Source: an uncultured Gammaproteobacteria bacterium
GTDB taxonomy: Bacteria; Pseudomonadota; Gammaproteobacteria; Acidiferrobacterales; CAJVXG01
NCBI GenBank assembly: GCA_913009215.1
Contig: CAJVXG010000115.1
Location: 1 to 5,047, forward strand
Length of the DNA: 5,047 bases
Direction of reading: 5' to 3'
The notes under the pieces are model-generated. The model had not been told where the DNA came from, made no database searches, and saw nothing but the letters and a program-made list of their open reading frames with translations. The first letter of the stretch is position 1; each line of letters opens with the position of its first letter. The translations under genes were made by a program, and so were the position numbers. Of this stretch, positions 1 through 5,047 are shown piece after piece.

Positions 1-1008
1 GACGCCATACAACAATTGTATCAGCGCATCGTCAAACAGGATCTATTGCAGGGTCAGGGCCACTACGACACCCGGTCCCTGGATAGCGAATATCTGCAGC
101 GAATTACTTCCGATATCAAACTGCAAAAACCTTTAAAAGTTTGTATCGATTGCGGCAACGGCGTTGCCGGTAAACTGGCGCCAACTCTGTACAAAAGCCT
201 GGGTTGCGAGGTCACGGAATTATTTTGCGATGTTGATGGCGATTTCCCCAACCATCACCCCGATCCCAGCCAGCCAAAGAACCTGCAGGACCTGATCAAG
301 ACCCTGGCCGCAGGCGATTACGACATCGGCTTTGCCTTCGACGGCGATGGGGACCGCCTCGGCCTGGTGACTCCGGATGGCCAGGTGGTTTGGCCGGACC
401 GGCAAATGATCTTGTTTGCCCGCGATATTCTGCAACGCCAACCCGGCGCGGAAATTATCTACGACATCAAATGCTCCCGTGTATTACACGAGGAAATAGA
501 AAAGGCCGGAGGCAGGCCATTGATGTGGAAAACCGGACACTCCTTCATCAAGGCCAAGCTGAAGGAAACCGGGGCCCAACTGGCCGGGGAAATGAGTGGC
601 CACATATTCTTCAAGGAACGCTGGTATGGTTTTGATGACGGACTCTATGCCGGCGCCCGCATGCTGGAAATATTGTCAAAACAGGATCAGTCGGCCAACG
701 ACCTGTTCCGCGCCCTGCCCAACACCGTCAATACCCCGGAGCTACAACTCAAAGTAGAAGAAGGCGAGAATCACGCGCTGATCAAGAAACTGGTGGCCCT
801 GGCCGACTTCCCCGGTGCCAGGATCACCACCATCGATGGCATCCGTGCCGATTTTGAGGATGGTTGGGGACTGGTACGAGCCTCGAACACCACGCCTGTA
901 TTGGTTATCCGTTTCGAGGGGCGAGATGATGCATCAATCAAACGTATCCAGGCCGCTTTTGCGAAACTCATCAGGCAAGTAAAGCCTGATGCCAAATTAC
1001 CTTTTTAA
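1..1008 (+). CDS. algC: Phosphomannomutase/phosphoglucomutase (AlgC type), 5'-truncated by window edge
   Basis: This enzyme interconverts the 6- and 1-phosphates of mannose and glucose in the cytosol, feeding GDP-mannose and UDP-glucose synthesis for LPS and exopolysaccharide. The frame is open from base 1 to the TAA at 1006-1008, giving 335 visible residues. Three of the four family signatures are present. The Mg-binding loop DGDGDR is at 340-357, the sugar-specificity loop GEMSGH is at 586-603, and the phosphate-binding loop RASNTTP is at 877-897, in the C-terminal domain. By recalled comparison with the 463-residue P. aeruginosa AlgC, about 130 residues are missing, including the catalytic phosphoserine loop. 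The visible part starts near the end of domain 1 and looks intact. The last 4 bases overlap the convergent gene on the other strand. Family assignment is very secure. Which substrate dominates (mannose or glucose phosphate) cannot be read from sequence alone, and manB/cpsG are alternative names. Confidence 0.95.
   Translation, partial: DAIQQLYQRIVKQDLLQGQGHYDTRSLDSEYLQRITSDIKLQKPLKVCIDCGNGVAGKLAPTLYKSLGCEVTELFCDVDGDFPNHHPDPSQPKNLQDLIKTLAAGDYDIGFAFDGDGDRLGLVTPDGQVVWPDRQMILFARDILQRQPGAEIIYDIKCSRVLHEEIEKAGGRPLMWKTGHSFIKAKLKETGAQLAGEMSGHIFFKERWYGFDDGLYAGARMLEILSKQDQSANDLFRALPNTVNTPELQLKVEEGENHALIKKLVALADFPGARITTIDGIRADFEDGWGLVRASNTTPVLVIRFEGRDDASIKRIQAAFAKLIRQVKPDAKLPF
969..991. terminator. Perfect 8-bp hairpin at the 3' end of algC, possible weak terminator
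   Basis: CATCAGGC (969-976) and GCCTGATG (984-991) are perfect inverted arms around a 7-base loop. The hairpin lies inside the last codons of algC and just beyond the stop of the convergent gene. On the plus strand a TTTTT run (1002-1006) follows only after a 10-base gap. On the minus strand the following bases are not a clear T-tract. It could act as a barrier or RNA-end stabiliser for either transcript, but it is not a canonical intrinsic terminator in either direction. Confidence 0.35.
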
Positions 1009-1490
1009 GGCAAAGACGATACTAATTGCGAGGCCAGTTCATCGACCAGGCGTTTTACTCGTGATCCACGAGTCAGGCCTTTGGCTAAAGAGGAACGCAC
1101 ACTAAAGGTCTTGCTCTCCTTCAGGCTGCCTTCCACCAGCACGTCCGCCTCCAGATTATCACGGGAATCGGCTCCCTTGCCAAGGAAATCACCGGTACGG
1201 AAACGAAAATCGGTAATGGTCACAGTAAGAGTGATCAGCGATGGAGATTTACTTCTTTGGCCATCGAGATGGGTCCGAATACGTTGACGAATACGGTCGC
1301 GTACCCGGTAACGCTTGAGATAGGCCAATGAGGTCTTGTCGGTGAGCTTGCTGCTGACGTGCACCAGGATGTCCTGATAACGTTTGCCCTGATGAAACTC
1401 CTCATCAGGATTTTTTGTTTGAGCAAAACTTGAGGTGCTCACCAATGAGAAACACAGTAAAAATAATACAGTAGTAATTTTTTTCATCAT
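1005..1490 (-). CDS. Small secreted/periplasmic protein of unknown function (DUF4410-like)
   Basis: This is a 161-residue protein I do not recognise with certainty. Residues 1-23 form a classic Sec signal peptide: MMKK, a hydrophobic core (VLFLLCFSLV), then SFA before Q24, the likely signal peptidase I site. Cys13 is in the hydrophobic core without a lipobox, so I do not call a lipoprotein. The mature part is basic, with an Arg-rich segment (RYRVRDRIRQRIR, residues 60-72), then a beta-rich stretch (LITLTVTITDFRFRTGD, 85-101) and a C-terminal helix (VKRLVDELASQLV). The order 'helix, xLxVxITDF, G-rich turn, strand, C-terminal helix' resembles DUF4410-type periplasmic proteins; this is pattern memory, not a search. 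Its ATG overlaps the dcd stop as TAATG, so it is translated with dcd. ATG2 at 1487 is an equally plausible start, because AAGG lies 7 bases before it but only 4 before the first ATG. Its stop interleaves with that of algC. Confidence 0.8.
   Translation of the reverse strand: MMKKITTVLFLLCFSLVSTSSFAQTKNPDEEFHQGKRYQDILVHVSSKLTDKTSLAYLKRYRVRDRIRQRIRTHLDGQRSKSPSLITLTVTITDFRFRTGDFLGKGADSRDNLEADVLVEGSLKESKTFSVRSSLAKGLTRGSRVKRLVDELASQLVSSLP
1388..1420 (+). terminator. Intrinsic terminator (plus strand), antisense to the small secreted-protein gene
   Basis: CCTGATGA (1388-1395) pairs perfectly with TCATCAGG (1402-1409) around a 6-base loop. One A and then TTTTTTGTTT (1411-1420) follow. This is a well-formed rho-independent terminator for rightward transcription. 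No rightward gene ends here, so the likely client is algC, whose stop is about 380 bases upstream. The minus strand has the same hairpin but an A-tract on the relevant side, so it would not stop the host gene. The same bases code for residues 28-35 of that gene, which constrains chance or selection equally. Confidence 0.55.
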
Positions 1491-2056
1491 TATGCCTTGG
1501 GTAGAGTGACACCGGTTTGGCCCTGGTACTTGCCGCCCCGGTCTTTATACGAAGTCTCACAGACCTCGTCGCTTTCAAAAAACAGTACCTGGGCCACCCC
1601 TTCATTGGCGTATATTTTTGCCGGTAGCGGGGAGGTATTGGAAAACTCCAGGGTAACGTGCCCCTCCCATTCCGGTTCAAACGGGGTCACGTTGACAATA
1701 ATGCCGCAACGGGCATAGGTCGATTTACCGAGGCAGACCGTTAACACGTTTCTGGGAATACGAAAGTACTCCACGGTACGCGCCAGGGCAAAGGAATTGG
1801 GCGGGATAATGCAAACCTCGCCATGAAAATCGACAAAACTGCTGTCATCAAAATTCTTCGGGTCCACAATAGCGGAATTGATATTGGTAAATATCTTGAA
1901 TTCCTCCGAGCAACGAATGTCGTAACCATAGCTGGAGGTGCCATAGGAAACGATCCTGCCGCTGCCGTTCTCACGAATCTGGCCCGGCTCGAACGGCTCT
2001 ATCATGCCGTGCTCCTCGGCCATTTTGCGAATCCACTTGTCGGGCTTAATACTCAT
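1490..2056 (-). CDS. dcd: dCTP deaminase
   Basis: This cytosolic, trimeric enzyme deaminates dCTP to dUTP, which dUTPase then turns into dUMP for thymidylate synthesis. The 188 residues match the Pseudomonas-type family over the full length, starting MSIKPDKWIR and including EHGMIEPFEP and SYGTSSYGYDIR. The nucleotide-binding/catalytic core is GKSTYARCGI (residues 110-119) followed by VTPFEPEWEGHVTLEFSNT. Glu137 in LEF (codon 1646-1648) corresponds to the catalytic Glu138 of the E. coli enzyme by recalled numbering. The C-terminal lid ends YQGQTGVTLPKA, as expected. The start is fixed by the conserved N-terminus although the Shine-Dalgarno is poor: AGAAG lies only 2 bases before ATG. The TAA stop overlaps the start of the next gene by one base, pointing to coupled translation. 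No sign of damage or of a fused dUTPase function. Confidence 0.97.
   Translation of the reverse strand: MSIKPDKWIRKMAEEHGMIEPFEPGQIRENGSGRIVSYGTSSYGYDIRCSEEFKIFTNINSAIVDPKNFDDSSFVDFHGEVCIIPPNSFALARTVEYFRIPRNVLTVCLGKSTYARCGIIVNVTPFEPEWEGHVTLEFSNTSPLPAKIYANEGVAQVLFFESDEVCETSYKDRGGKYQGQTGVTLPKA
1495..1498 (-). promoter_or_regulatory. Ribosome binding site inside the dcd 3' end, for the small secreted protein
   Basis: On the minus strand AAGG lies within the last codons of dcd. It is 4 bases before the ATG at 1488-1490 and 7 bases before the second ATG at 1485-1487. The spacing favours the second ATG, so the protein may be 160 rather than 161 residues. Together with the TAATG stop/start overlap it suggests that ribosomes finishing dcd reinitiate here. 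Confidence 0.5.
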
Positions 2057-2109
2057 AACTTCTGATTTAATTTACATTTATATTGAATTTACAAACTCAC
2101 CGGGCGTGC

Positions 2110-2118
2110 ATCATACCA
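2110..2118 (-). promoter_or_regulatory. Candidate extended -10 promoter for dcd
   Basis: The minus strand reads TGGTATGAT, an extended -10 (TGn plus a 4-5 out of 6 match to TATAAT). The hexamer 17 bases further upstream is TCGCTG, a poor -35, which an extended -10 can tolerate. Transcription would start near 2103 and give an AT-rich leader of about 47 bases. A second possible -10, TATAAA (2077-2082), lies in that leader, but it has no recognisable -35 and would leave only a very short leader. Judged by eye only. Confidence 0.35.
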
Positions 2119-2134
2119 GCAAGCCGGTTAGGCA

Positions 2135-2157
2135 GCGAGCGCACGATGGCGAGCGCA
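2135..2157. repeat. Two copies of a 9-bp direct repeat in the apbC-dcd spacer
   Basis: GCGAGCGCA occurs at 2135-2143 and again at 2149-2157, 14 bp apart from start to start. The pair sits between the apbC hairpin and the candidate dcd -10, covering roughly the -35 region and the DNA just upstream of it. It could be a binding site for a protein contacting one face and a third of the helix, or chance in GC-rich sequence. No known binding motif is recognised. Confidence 0.4.
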
Positions 2158-2196
2158 GACAAGACAACGGCCGGTCCGGATAACCGGCCGGCCGTT
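2155..2196 (-). terminator. GC-rich hairpin downstream of apbC, likely weak or leaky terminator
   Basis: AACGGCCGG (2166-2174) and CCGGCCGTT (2188-2196) form a perfect 9-bp stem with a 13-base loop, 20 bases after the apbC stop. In the minus-strand direction the stem is followed by GTCTTGTCTGC, which is T-rich but not a true U-tract. An alternative register pairs CGGCCGGT (2168-2175) with ACCGGCCG (2183-2190) around a 7-base loop, so two competing folds exist. It probably reduces or trims read-through from apbC into dcd rather than fully ending it. Confidence 0.45.
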
Positions 2197-2215
2197 ATGC
2201 GCCATGCAAAAATAT

Positions 2216-3307
2216 TCAAGTGTTCTGGATAACGATATTCGGGAATTTAGCGCTGTGGTCCTTGCGACGCAAGGCCAACTTGGCGGCGACGCGCCGGGCA
2301 ATATCACGATAGATCTGAGCAATACGACCATCGGGATCGGCCACCACCGGCGGTCTGCCGGAATCGGTTTCCTCCCGTATAGAGATATCCAGTGGCAAAG
2401 AACCCAGGAAGTCGACATCGTAATCCTCAGACATCTTCATACCACCGCCCTCACCAAAGATATGCTCCTCATGTCCGCATTTGCTACAAATATGGGTACT
2501 CATATTCTCAATAATACCCAGCACCGGAACCTCGACCTTCTCAAACATCTTGAATCCCTTGCGTGCGTCCAGCAGGGCGATGTCTTGCGGCGTGGTGACA
2601 ATAACGGCGCCACTGACGGGTACCTTTTGTGCCAGCGTCAACTGGGTATCGCCGGTACCCGGCGGCAGATCAATCACCAGATAATCGATATTGCTCCATT
2701 GGGTATCATTCAATAGCTGCTCCAGCGCCTGGGTCACCATCGGGCCACGCCAGATCATCGGTGTTTCCTCATCAATCAGAAAACCAATCGACATGGCCTG
2801 TATGTGGTAGCTGACAATGGGCTCCAGTGACTTGCCGTCTTTGGATTCCGGCTTGGCGGTGACACCGAGCATGCGGGGCTGACTGGGACCGTATATGTCG
2901 GCATCAAGAATGCCTACGGTGGCGCCTTCGGCGGACAGGGCCAACGCCAGATTCACGGCGACGGTGGATTTACCGACACCGCCCTTGCCGGAGGCCACGG
3001 CAATGATGTTTTTGATGTTCTTGATCGGCTCGACGCCCTGCTGTACCACATGGGCGCTGATCTTGGTGCTGATATTTATGGTCGCGCCATCGACACCATC
3101 AAGCGCCTCGACCTTCTCCTGCAGTTGCGAGACCAGTTCGTCATGGTAGCCCTTGGCCGGATAACCCAGCTCAATGTCCACCGTGACCCTGGCGCCATCA
3201 ACAGTAATATTCTTCACGGCCTTGGCCGAAACCAGGTCTTTTTCCAGATAACGATCGATCACTGAGGCCAGTGCCTGTTCGATCTGGGCTTTTTCTATCG
3301 CCGCCAT
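2216..3307 (-). CDS. apbC: Mrp/ApbC family Fe-S cluster carrier P-loop ATPase
   Basis: This cytosolic protein binds Fe-S clusters and delivers them to apo-proteins in an ATP-dependent way. It is 363 residues long, close to E. coli Mrp (about 370). Residues 1-90 form an N-terminal MIP18-type (formerly DUF59) domain. Next comes the deviant Walker A KGGVGKST at residues 108-115 (2963-2986), with the signature Lys at the start, then GILDADIYGPSQP (132-144), and the Walker B-like region YLVIDLPPGTGD (209-220). The CxxC pair CSKC is at residues 274-277 (2477-2488), the bridging-cluster ligands in the dimer. All key residues are present. The start is supported by GGAG 9 bases upstream. The 15-20 residue C-terminal tail after AAKLA is not part of the conserved fold. 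It diverges from metG across a shared 199-bp control region and precedes dcd on the same strand. Confidence 0.97.
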   Translation of the reverse strand: MAAIEKAQIEQALASVIDRYLEKDLVSAKAVKNITVDGARVTVDIELGYPAKGYHDELVSQLQEKVEALDGVDGATINISTKISAHVVQQGVEPIKNIKNIIAVASGKGGVGKSTVAVNLALALSAEGATVGILDADIYGPSQPRMLGVTAKPESKDGKSLEPIVSYHIQAMSIGFLIDEETPMIWRGPMVTQALEQLLNDTQWSNIDYLVIDLPPGTGDTQLTLAQKVPVSGAVIVTTPQDIALLDARKGFKMFEKVEVPVLGIIENMSTHICSKCGHEEHIFGEGGGMKMSEDYDVDFLGSLPLDISIREETDSGRPPVVADPDGRIAQIYRDIARRVAAKLALRRKDHSAKFPNIVIQNT

Positions 3308-3316
3308 GGGTTAATA

Positions 3317-3320
3317 CTCC
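3317..3320 (-). promoter_or_regulatory. Ribosome binding site of apbC
   Basis: The minus strand has GGAG ending 9 bases before the ATG at 3305-3307. This is the clearest Shine-Dalgarno in the window and fixes the apbC start. Confidence 0.75.
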
Positions 3321-3353
3321 AGTAAAATAGTCAGGATTCGCTCCGGGGGCGCA

Positions 3354-3382
3354 ATCGTACCCTGTGTACGGAAAAAAGTCAG
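3354..3382 (-). promoter_or_regulatory. Candidate sigma-70 promoter of apbC
   Basis: Read on the minus strand, CTGACT (3377-3382) is a 4/6 match to the -35 box and TACGAT (3354-3359) a 4/6 match to the -10 box, separated by exactly 17 bases. Transcription would begin near 3347, leaving a leader of about 40 bases with the GGAG ribosome site in it. Judged by eye only; it is the best-spaced pair I found upstream of apbC. Confidence 0.45.
3356..3370. promoter_or_regulatory. Operator-like dyad overlapping the apbC -10 region
   Basis: CGTAC and GTACG are perfect 5-bp inverted arms around a 5-bp centre. They cover part of the apbC -10 and the adjoining spacer. A wider inverted pair, CCGGGG (3343-3348) and CCCCGG (3383-3388), brackets the whole promoter. 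A regulator binding here would block apbC transcription, but the site matches no operator I know, and short dyads arise easily by chance. Confidence 0.25.
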
Positions 3383-3467
3383 CCCCGGTGTCCAAGAAAA
3401 ACCGACCCATTGAAGTACTCGATATTCTGGCCCAAAACCTGCAAAGCTGGTAGGTTTAGCCCGCTGT

Positions 3468-3496
3468 GGCTGCTCCATTCCGGGCGGCCCTTTTTT
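3468..3496 (+). terminator. Terminator-like hairpin in the metG leader (possible attenuator)
   Basis: In the rightward RNA, GGCTGCTC (3468-3475) pairs with GGGCGGCC (3482-3489), 8 bp including two G-U pairs, around a 6-base loop. It is followed by one C and TTTTTT (3491-3496). The G-U pairs would become A-C mismatches in the opposite RNA, so the structure belongs to metG-directed transcription. It ends 10 bases before the metG ATG, and no rightward gene precedes it, so it cannot simply be another gene's terminator. A competing pairing exists: GCCCG (3459-3463) with CGGGC (3481-3485) would break the hairpin. This is the geometry of an attenuator, but function is inference. Confidence 0.45.
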
Positions 3497-3506
3497 AATA
3501 GCGCCA

Positions 3507-5047
3507 ATGGCAAAACAACTACGCAAAATCCTGGTCACCAGCGCCCTGCCCTATGCCAACGGCGATATTCACCTTGGCCACCTGGTAGAATACATCCAGA
3601 CCGACATCTGGGTGCGTTACCAGAAAATGCATGGCCATACCTGCTACTACGTCTGTGCCGATGACACCCACGGCACCCCCGTCATGCTCCGTGCCGAACA
3701 GGAAGGCATTAACCCGGAAGAACTCATCGCCCGCATCAAGACCGAGCACGAGACCGACTTCGCCGGTTTCAATATTGAATTCGATAACTATTACACCACC
3801 CATTCGGATGAAAATCGCGAGCTGTCTCAGGATCTTTATCGTCGCTTGCGCGATAACGGTCTGATCGAGACCCGGACCATTGAACAACTCTATGACCCGG
3901 AAAAGGAGATGTTCCTGCCGGACCGCTATATCAAGGGCGAATGTCCGAAATGCCACGCCCGGGACCAGTATGGCGATACCTGCGAGGTTTGCAGTGCGAC
4001 CTACGATCCCACAGAACTGATTAACCCGATGTCGGTAGTTTCCGGGGCCAAACCGGTCACCAGAACCTCCGAGCACTACTTTTTTAAATTGAGCCAGTGC
4101 GTGCCCTTTCTCAAAGACTGGCTTGCCGGGAAATACAACCAGTTGATCGATAATGAACCACCATTACAGGAACAGTCACGCAACAAAATCGAGGAGTGGT
4201 TCGAGGCTGGTTTGCGCGATTGGGATATCTCTCGCGACGCCCCCTATTTCGGCTTTGAAATCCCGGATGCCCCGGGCAAGTATCTTTATGTCTGGCTCGA
4301 TGCCCCGGTCGGTTATATGGCCAGCTTTCTGAATATGACACAGCGTTTGCGTCTGAACTTTGATAGTTTCTGGGTCGACGACCAACAGGTCGAGCTATAC
4401 CATTTTATTGGCAAGGACATATTGCAGTTTCATGCCCTGTTCTGGCCGGCTACCCTGCACCACGCCGGTTACCGTACACCCAACAAGTTGTTTGTCCACG
4501 GCTTCCTGACGGTGAACGGCCAGAAGATGTCAAAATCACGCGGCACCTTTATTAATGCACGCACGTATCTGAAATATCTTCCGGCAGAATACTTACGCTA
4601 CTATTACGCCGCCAAACTCAATGATCGGGTAGAGGATATCGACCTCAACCTGGAAGATTTTGTGGCCCGCGTCAACAGCAACCTGGTGGGCAAATACATC
4701 AATATCGCCAGCCGTACGGCGGGCTTCCTGCATAAACGATTTAATGGCCAACTTGCCAAAGAACTCGACAAAGACGGCAAGGCCCTGATCAAAGGCATTC
4801 AGCGGGATGCCAAGGCCCTTTTTAGCGGAGCCGATGCCCTCTATGAAAAGCGCAAATTCAGCGAGGCCATACGCCTGATCATGGGCTTTGCCGATCAGGC
4901 CAATGAATACATCAATGCCCATAAGCCCTGGGAGATTGCCAGGGACAAAACCCGGGATGAACATTTACACCAGGTCTGTACCACCAGCATGAATTTATTT
5001 CGTTTGCTGACTATTTACCTGAAACCCGTACTGCCCAGACTGGCGAC
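3507..5047 (+). CDS. metG: Methionyl-tRNA synthetase, 3'-truncated by window edge
   Basis: This class I enzyme charges tRNA-Met and initiator tRNA with methionine in the cytosol. The frame is open for 513 codons to the window end. Visible signatures are the HIGH-type motif HLGH at residues 22-25 (3570-3581) and a zinc knuckle with Cys146, Cys149, Cys159 and Cys162, the four-cysteine pattern of the E. coli type. KMSKS is at residues 340-344 (4524-4538). The anticodon-binding helix bundle has Asn399, Arg403 and Trp475, which line up with E. coli Asn391, Arg395 and Trp461 by recalled numbering. About 160 C-terminal residues are missing, so it cannot be seen whether the Trbp111-like dimerisation domain is present. 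ATG at 3507 fits the conserved start before KILVTSALPYANG. No Shine-Dalgarno is visible: the expected place holds the T-tract of the leader hairpin. Divergent from apbC, as in Pseudomonas-type chromosomes. Confidence 0.97.
   Translation, partial: MAKQLRKILVTSALPYANGDIHLGHLVEYIQTDIWVRYQKMHGHTCYYVCADDTHGTPVMLRAEQEGINPEELIARIKTEHETDFAGFNIEFDNYYTTHSDENRELSQDLYRRLRDNGLIETRTIEQLYDPEKEMFLPDRYIKGECPKCHARDQYGDTCEVCSATYDPTELINPMSVVSGAKPVTRTSEHYFFKLSQCVPFLKDWLAGKYNQLIDNEPPLQEQSRNKIEEWFEAGLRDWDISRDAPYFGFEIPDAPGKYLYVWLDAPVGYMASFLNMTQRLRLNFDSFWVDDQQVELYHFIGKDILQFHALFWPATLHHAGYRTPNKLFVHGFLTVNGQKMSKSRGTFINARTYLKYLPAEYLRYYYAAKLNDRVEDIDLNLEDFVARVNSNLVGKYINIASRTAGFLHKRFNGQLAKELDKDGKALIKGIQRDAKALFSGADALYEKRKFSEAIRLIMGFADQANEYINAHKPWEIARDKTRDEHLHQVCTTSMNLFRLLTIYLKPVLPRLA

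Noticed and set aside
1005..1490. Calling the small secreted protein a lipoprotein
   Set aside because: The only early cysteine (residue 13) is inside the hydrophobic core after Leu-Leu, not in a lipobox; SFA before Q24 is a better signal peptidase I site.
2057..2215. A tRNA or small RNA gene in the apbC-dcd spacer
   Set aside because: Hairpins are present but there is no cloverleaf, T-loop sequence or CCA-like end, and the structures are explained as a terminator-like stem and promoter region.
2204..2716. Plus-strand open frame (170 codons) opposite apbC
   Set aside because: Antisense to the conserved C-terminal half of Mrp/ApbC, with no ribosome site or recognisable domain; a shadow frame.
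3410..3456. metG promoter built from TTGAAG (3410-3415) or the extended -10-like TGGTAGGTT (3448-3456)
   Set aside because: TTGAAG has no acceptable -10 at 16-18 bases, and TGGTAGGTT has no -35 and only a 3/6 hexamer match; neither is strong enough to annotate.
3519..4076. Long minus-strand open frame (185 codons) opposite the start of metG
   Set aside because: It lies wholly antisense to a conserved metG coding region, has a Gly/Val-rich composition typical of shadow frames, and matches no family I recognise.
1..5047. A mobile element, defence system or other undescribed multi-gene system
   Set aside because: Every long gene but one is a recognised housekeeping gene in a familiar order; no transposase, integrase, long terminal repeats or repeat-spacer array are visible.

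Overview
The window is about 5 kb of ordinary chromosomal DNA. It is most likely from a gammaproteobacterium of moderate GC content. The evidence is the close resemblance of all four recognised proteins to their Pseudomonas and E. coli counterparts, and the gene neighbourhood: dcd next to apbC/mrp, with metG divergent from apbC, is an arrangement I know from Pseudomonas and related gammaproteobacteria. I cannot name a genus. I see no mobile element, CRISPR array, rRNA or tRNA gene, or foreign-looking island.

Layout from left to right. (1) Positions 1-1008 (+) hold the C-terminal three quarters of a phosphomannomutase/phosphoglucomutase of the AlgC type; its first ~130 residues lie outside the window. 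(2) Positions 1005-1490 (-) hold a small secreted protein of unknown function. Its stop codon is interleaved with that of algC. (3) Positions 1490-2056 (-) hold dcd, dCTP deaminase; its stop overlaps the start of gene 2 as TAATG. (4) Positions 2057-2215 are a 159-bp spacer with a GC-rich hairpin after apbC, a short direct repeat, and a candidate extended -10 promoter and AT-rich leader for dcd. (5) Positions 2216-3307 (-) hold apbC/mrp, an Fe-S cluster carrier ATPase. (6) Positions 3308-3506 are a 199-bp divergent control region with a candidate apbC promoter and, just before metG, a terminator-like hairpin. (7) Positions 3507-5047 (+) hold metG, methionyl-tRNA synthetase, cut off by the window end.

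The genes do not form one pathway. They are housekeeping functions: sugar-phosphate supply for surface polysaccharide (algC), dUTP/dTTP supply (dcd), Fe-S protein maturation (apbC) and charging of tRNA-Met (metG). The minus-strand genes apbC, dcd and the small secreted protein could be partly cotranscribed, and dcd with the small gene almost certainly is.

I found no new multi-gene system. The signals most worth a second look are in cis. One is an intrinsic-terminator-like hairpin 10 bases before the metG start codon, where a Shine-Dalgarno sequence would be expected. The other is a well-formed plus-strand terminator buried in the antisense strand of the small secreted-protein gene, which would let algC transcripts run some 400 bases antisense to it.
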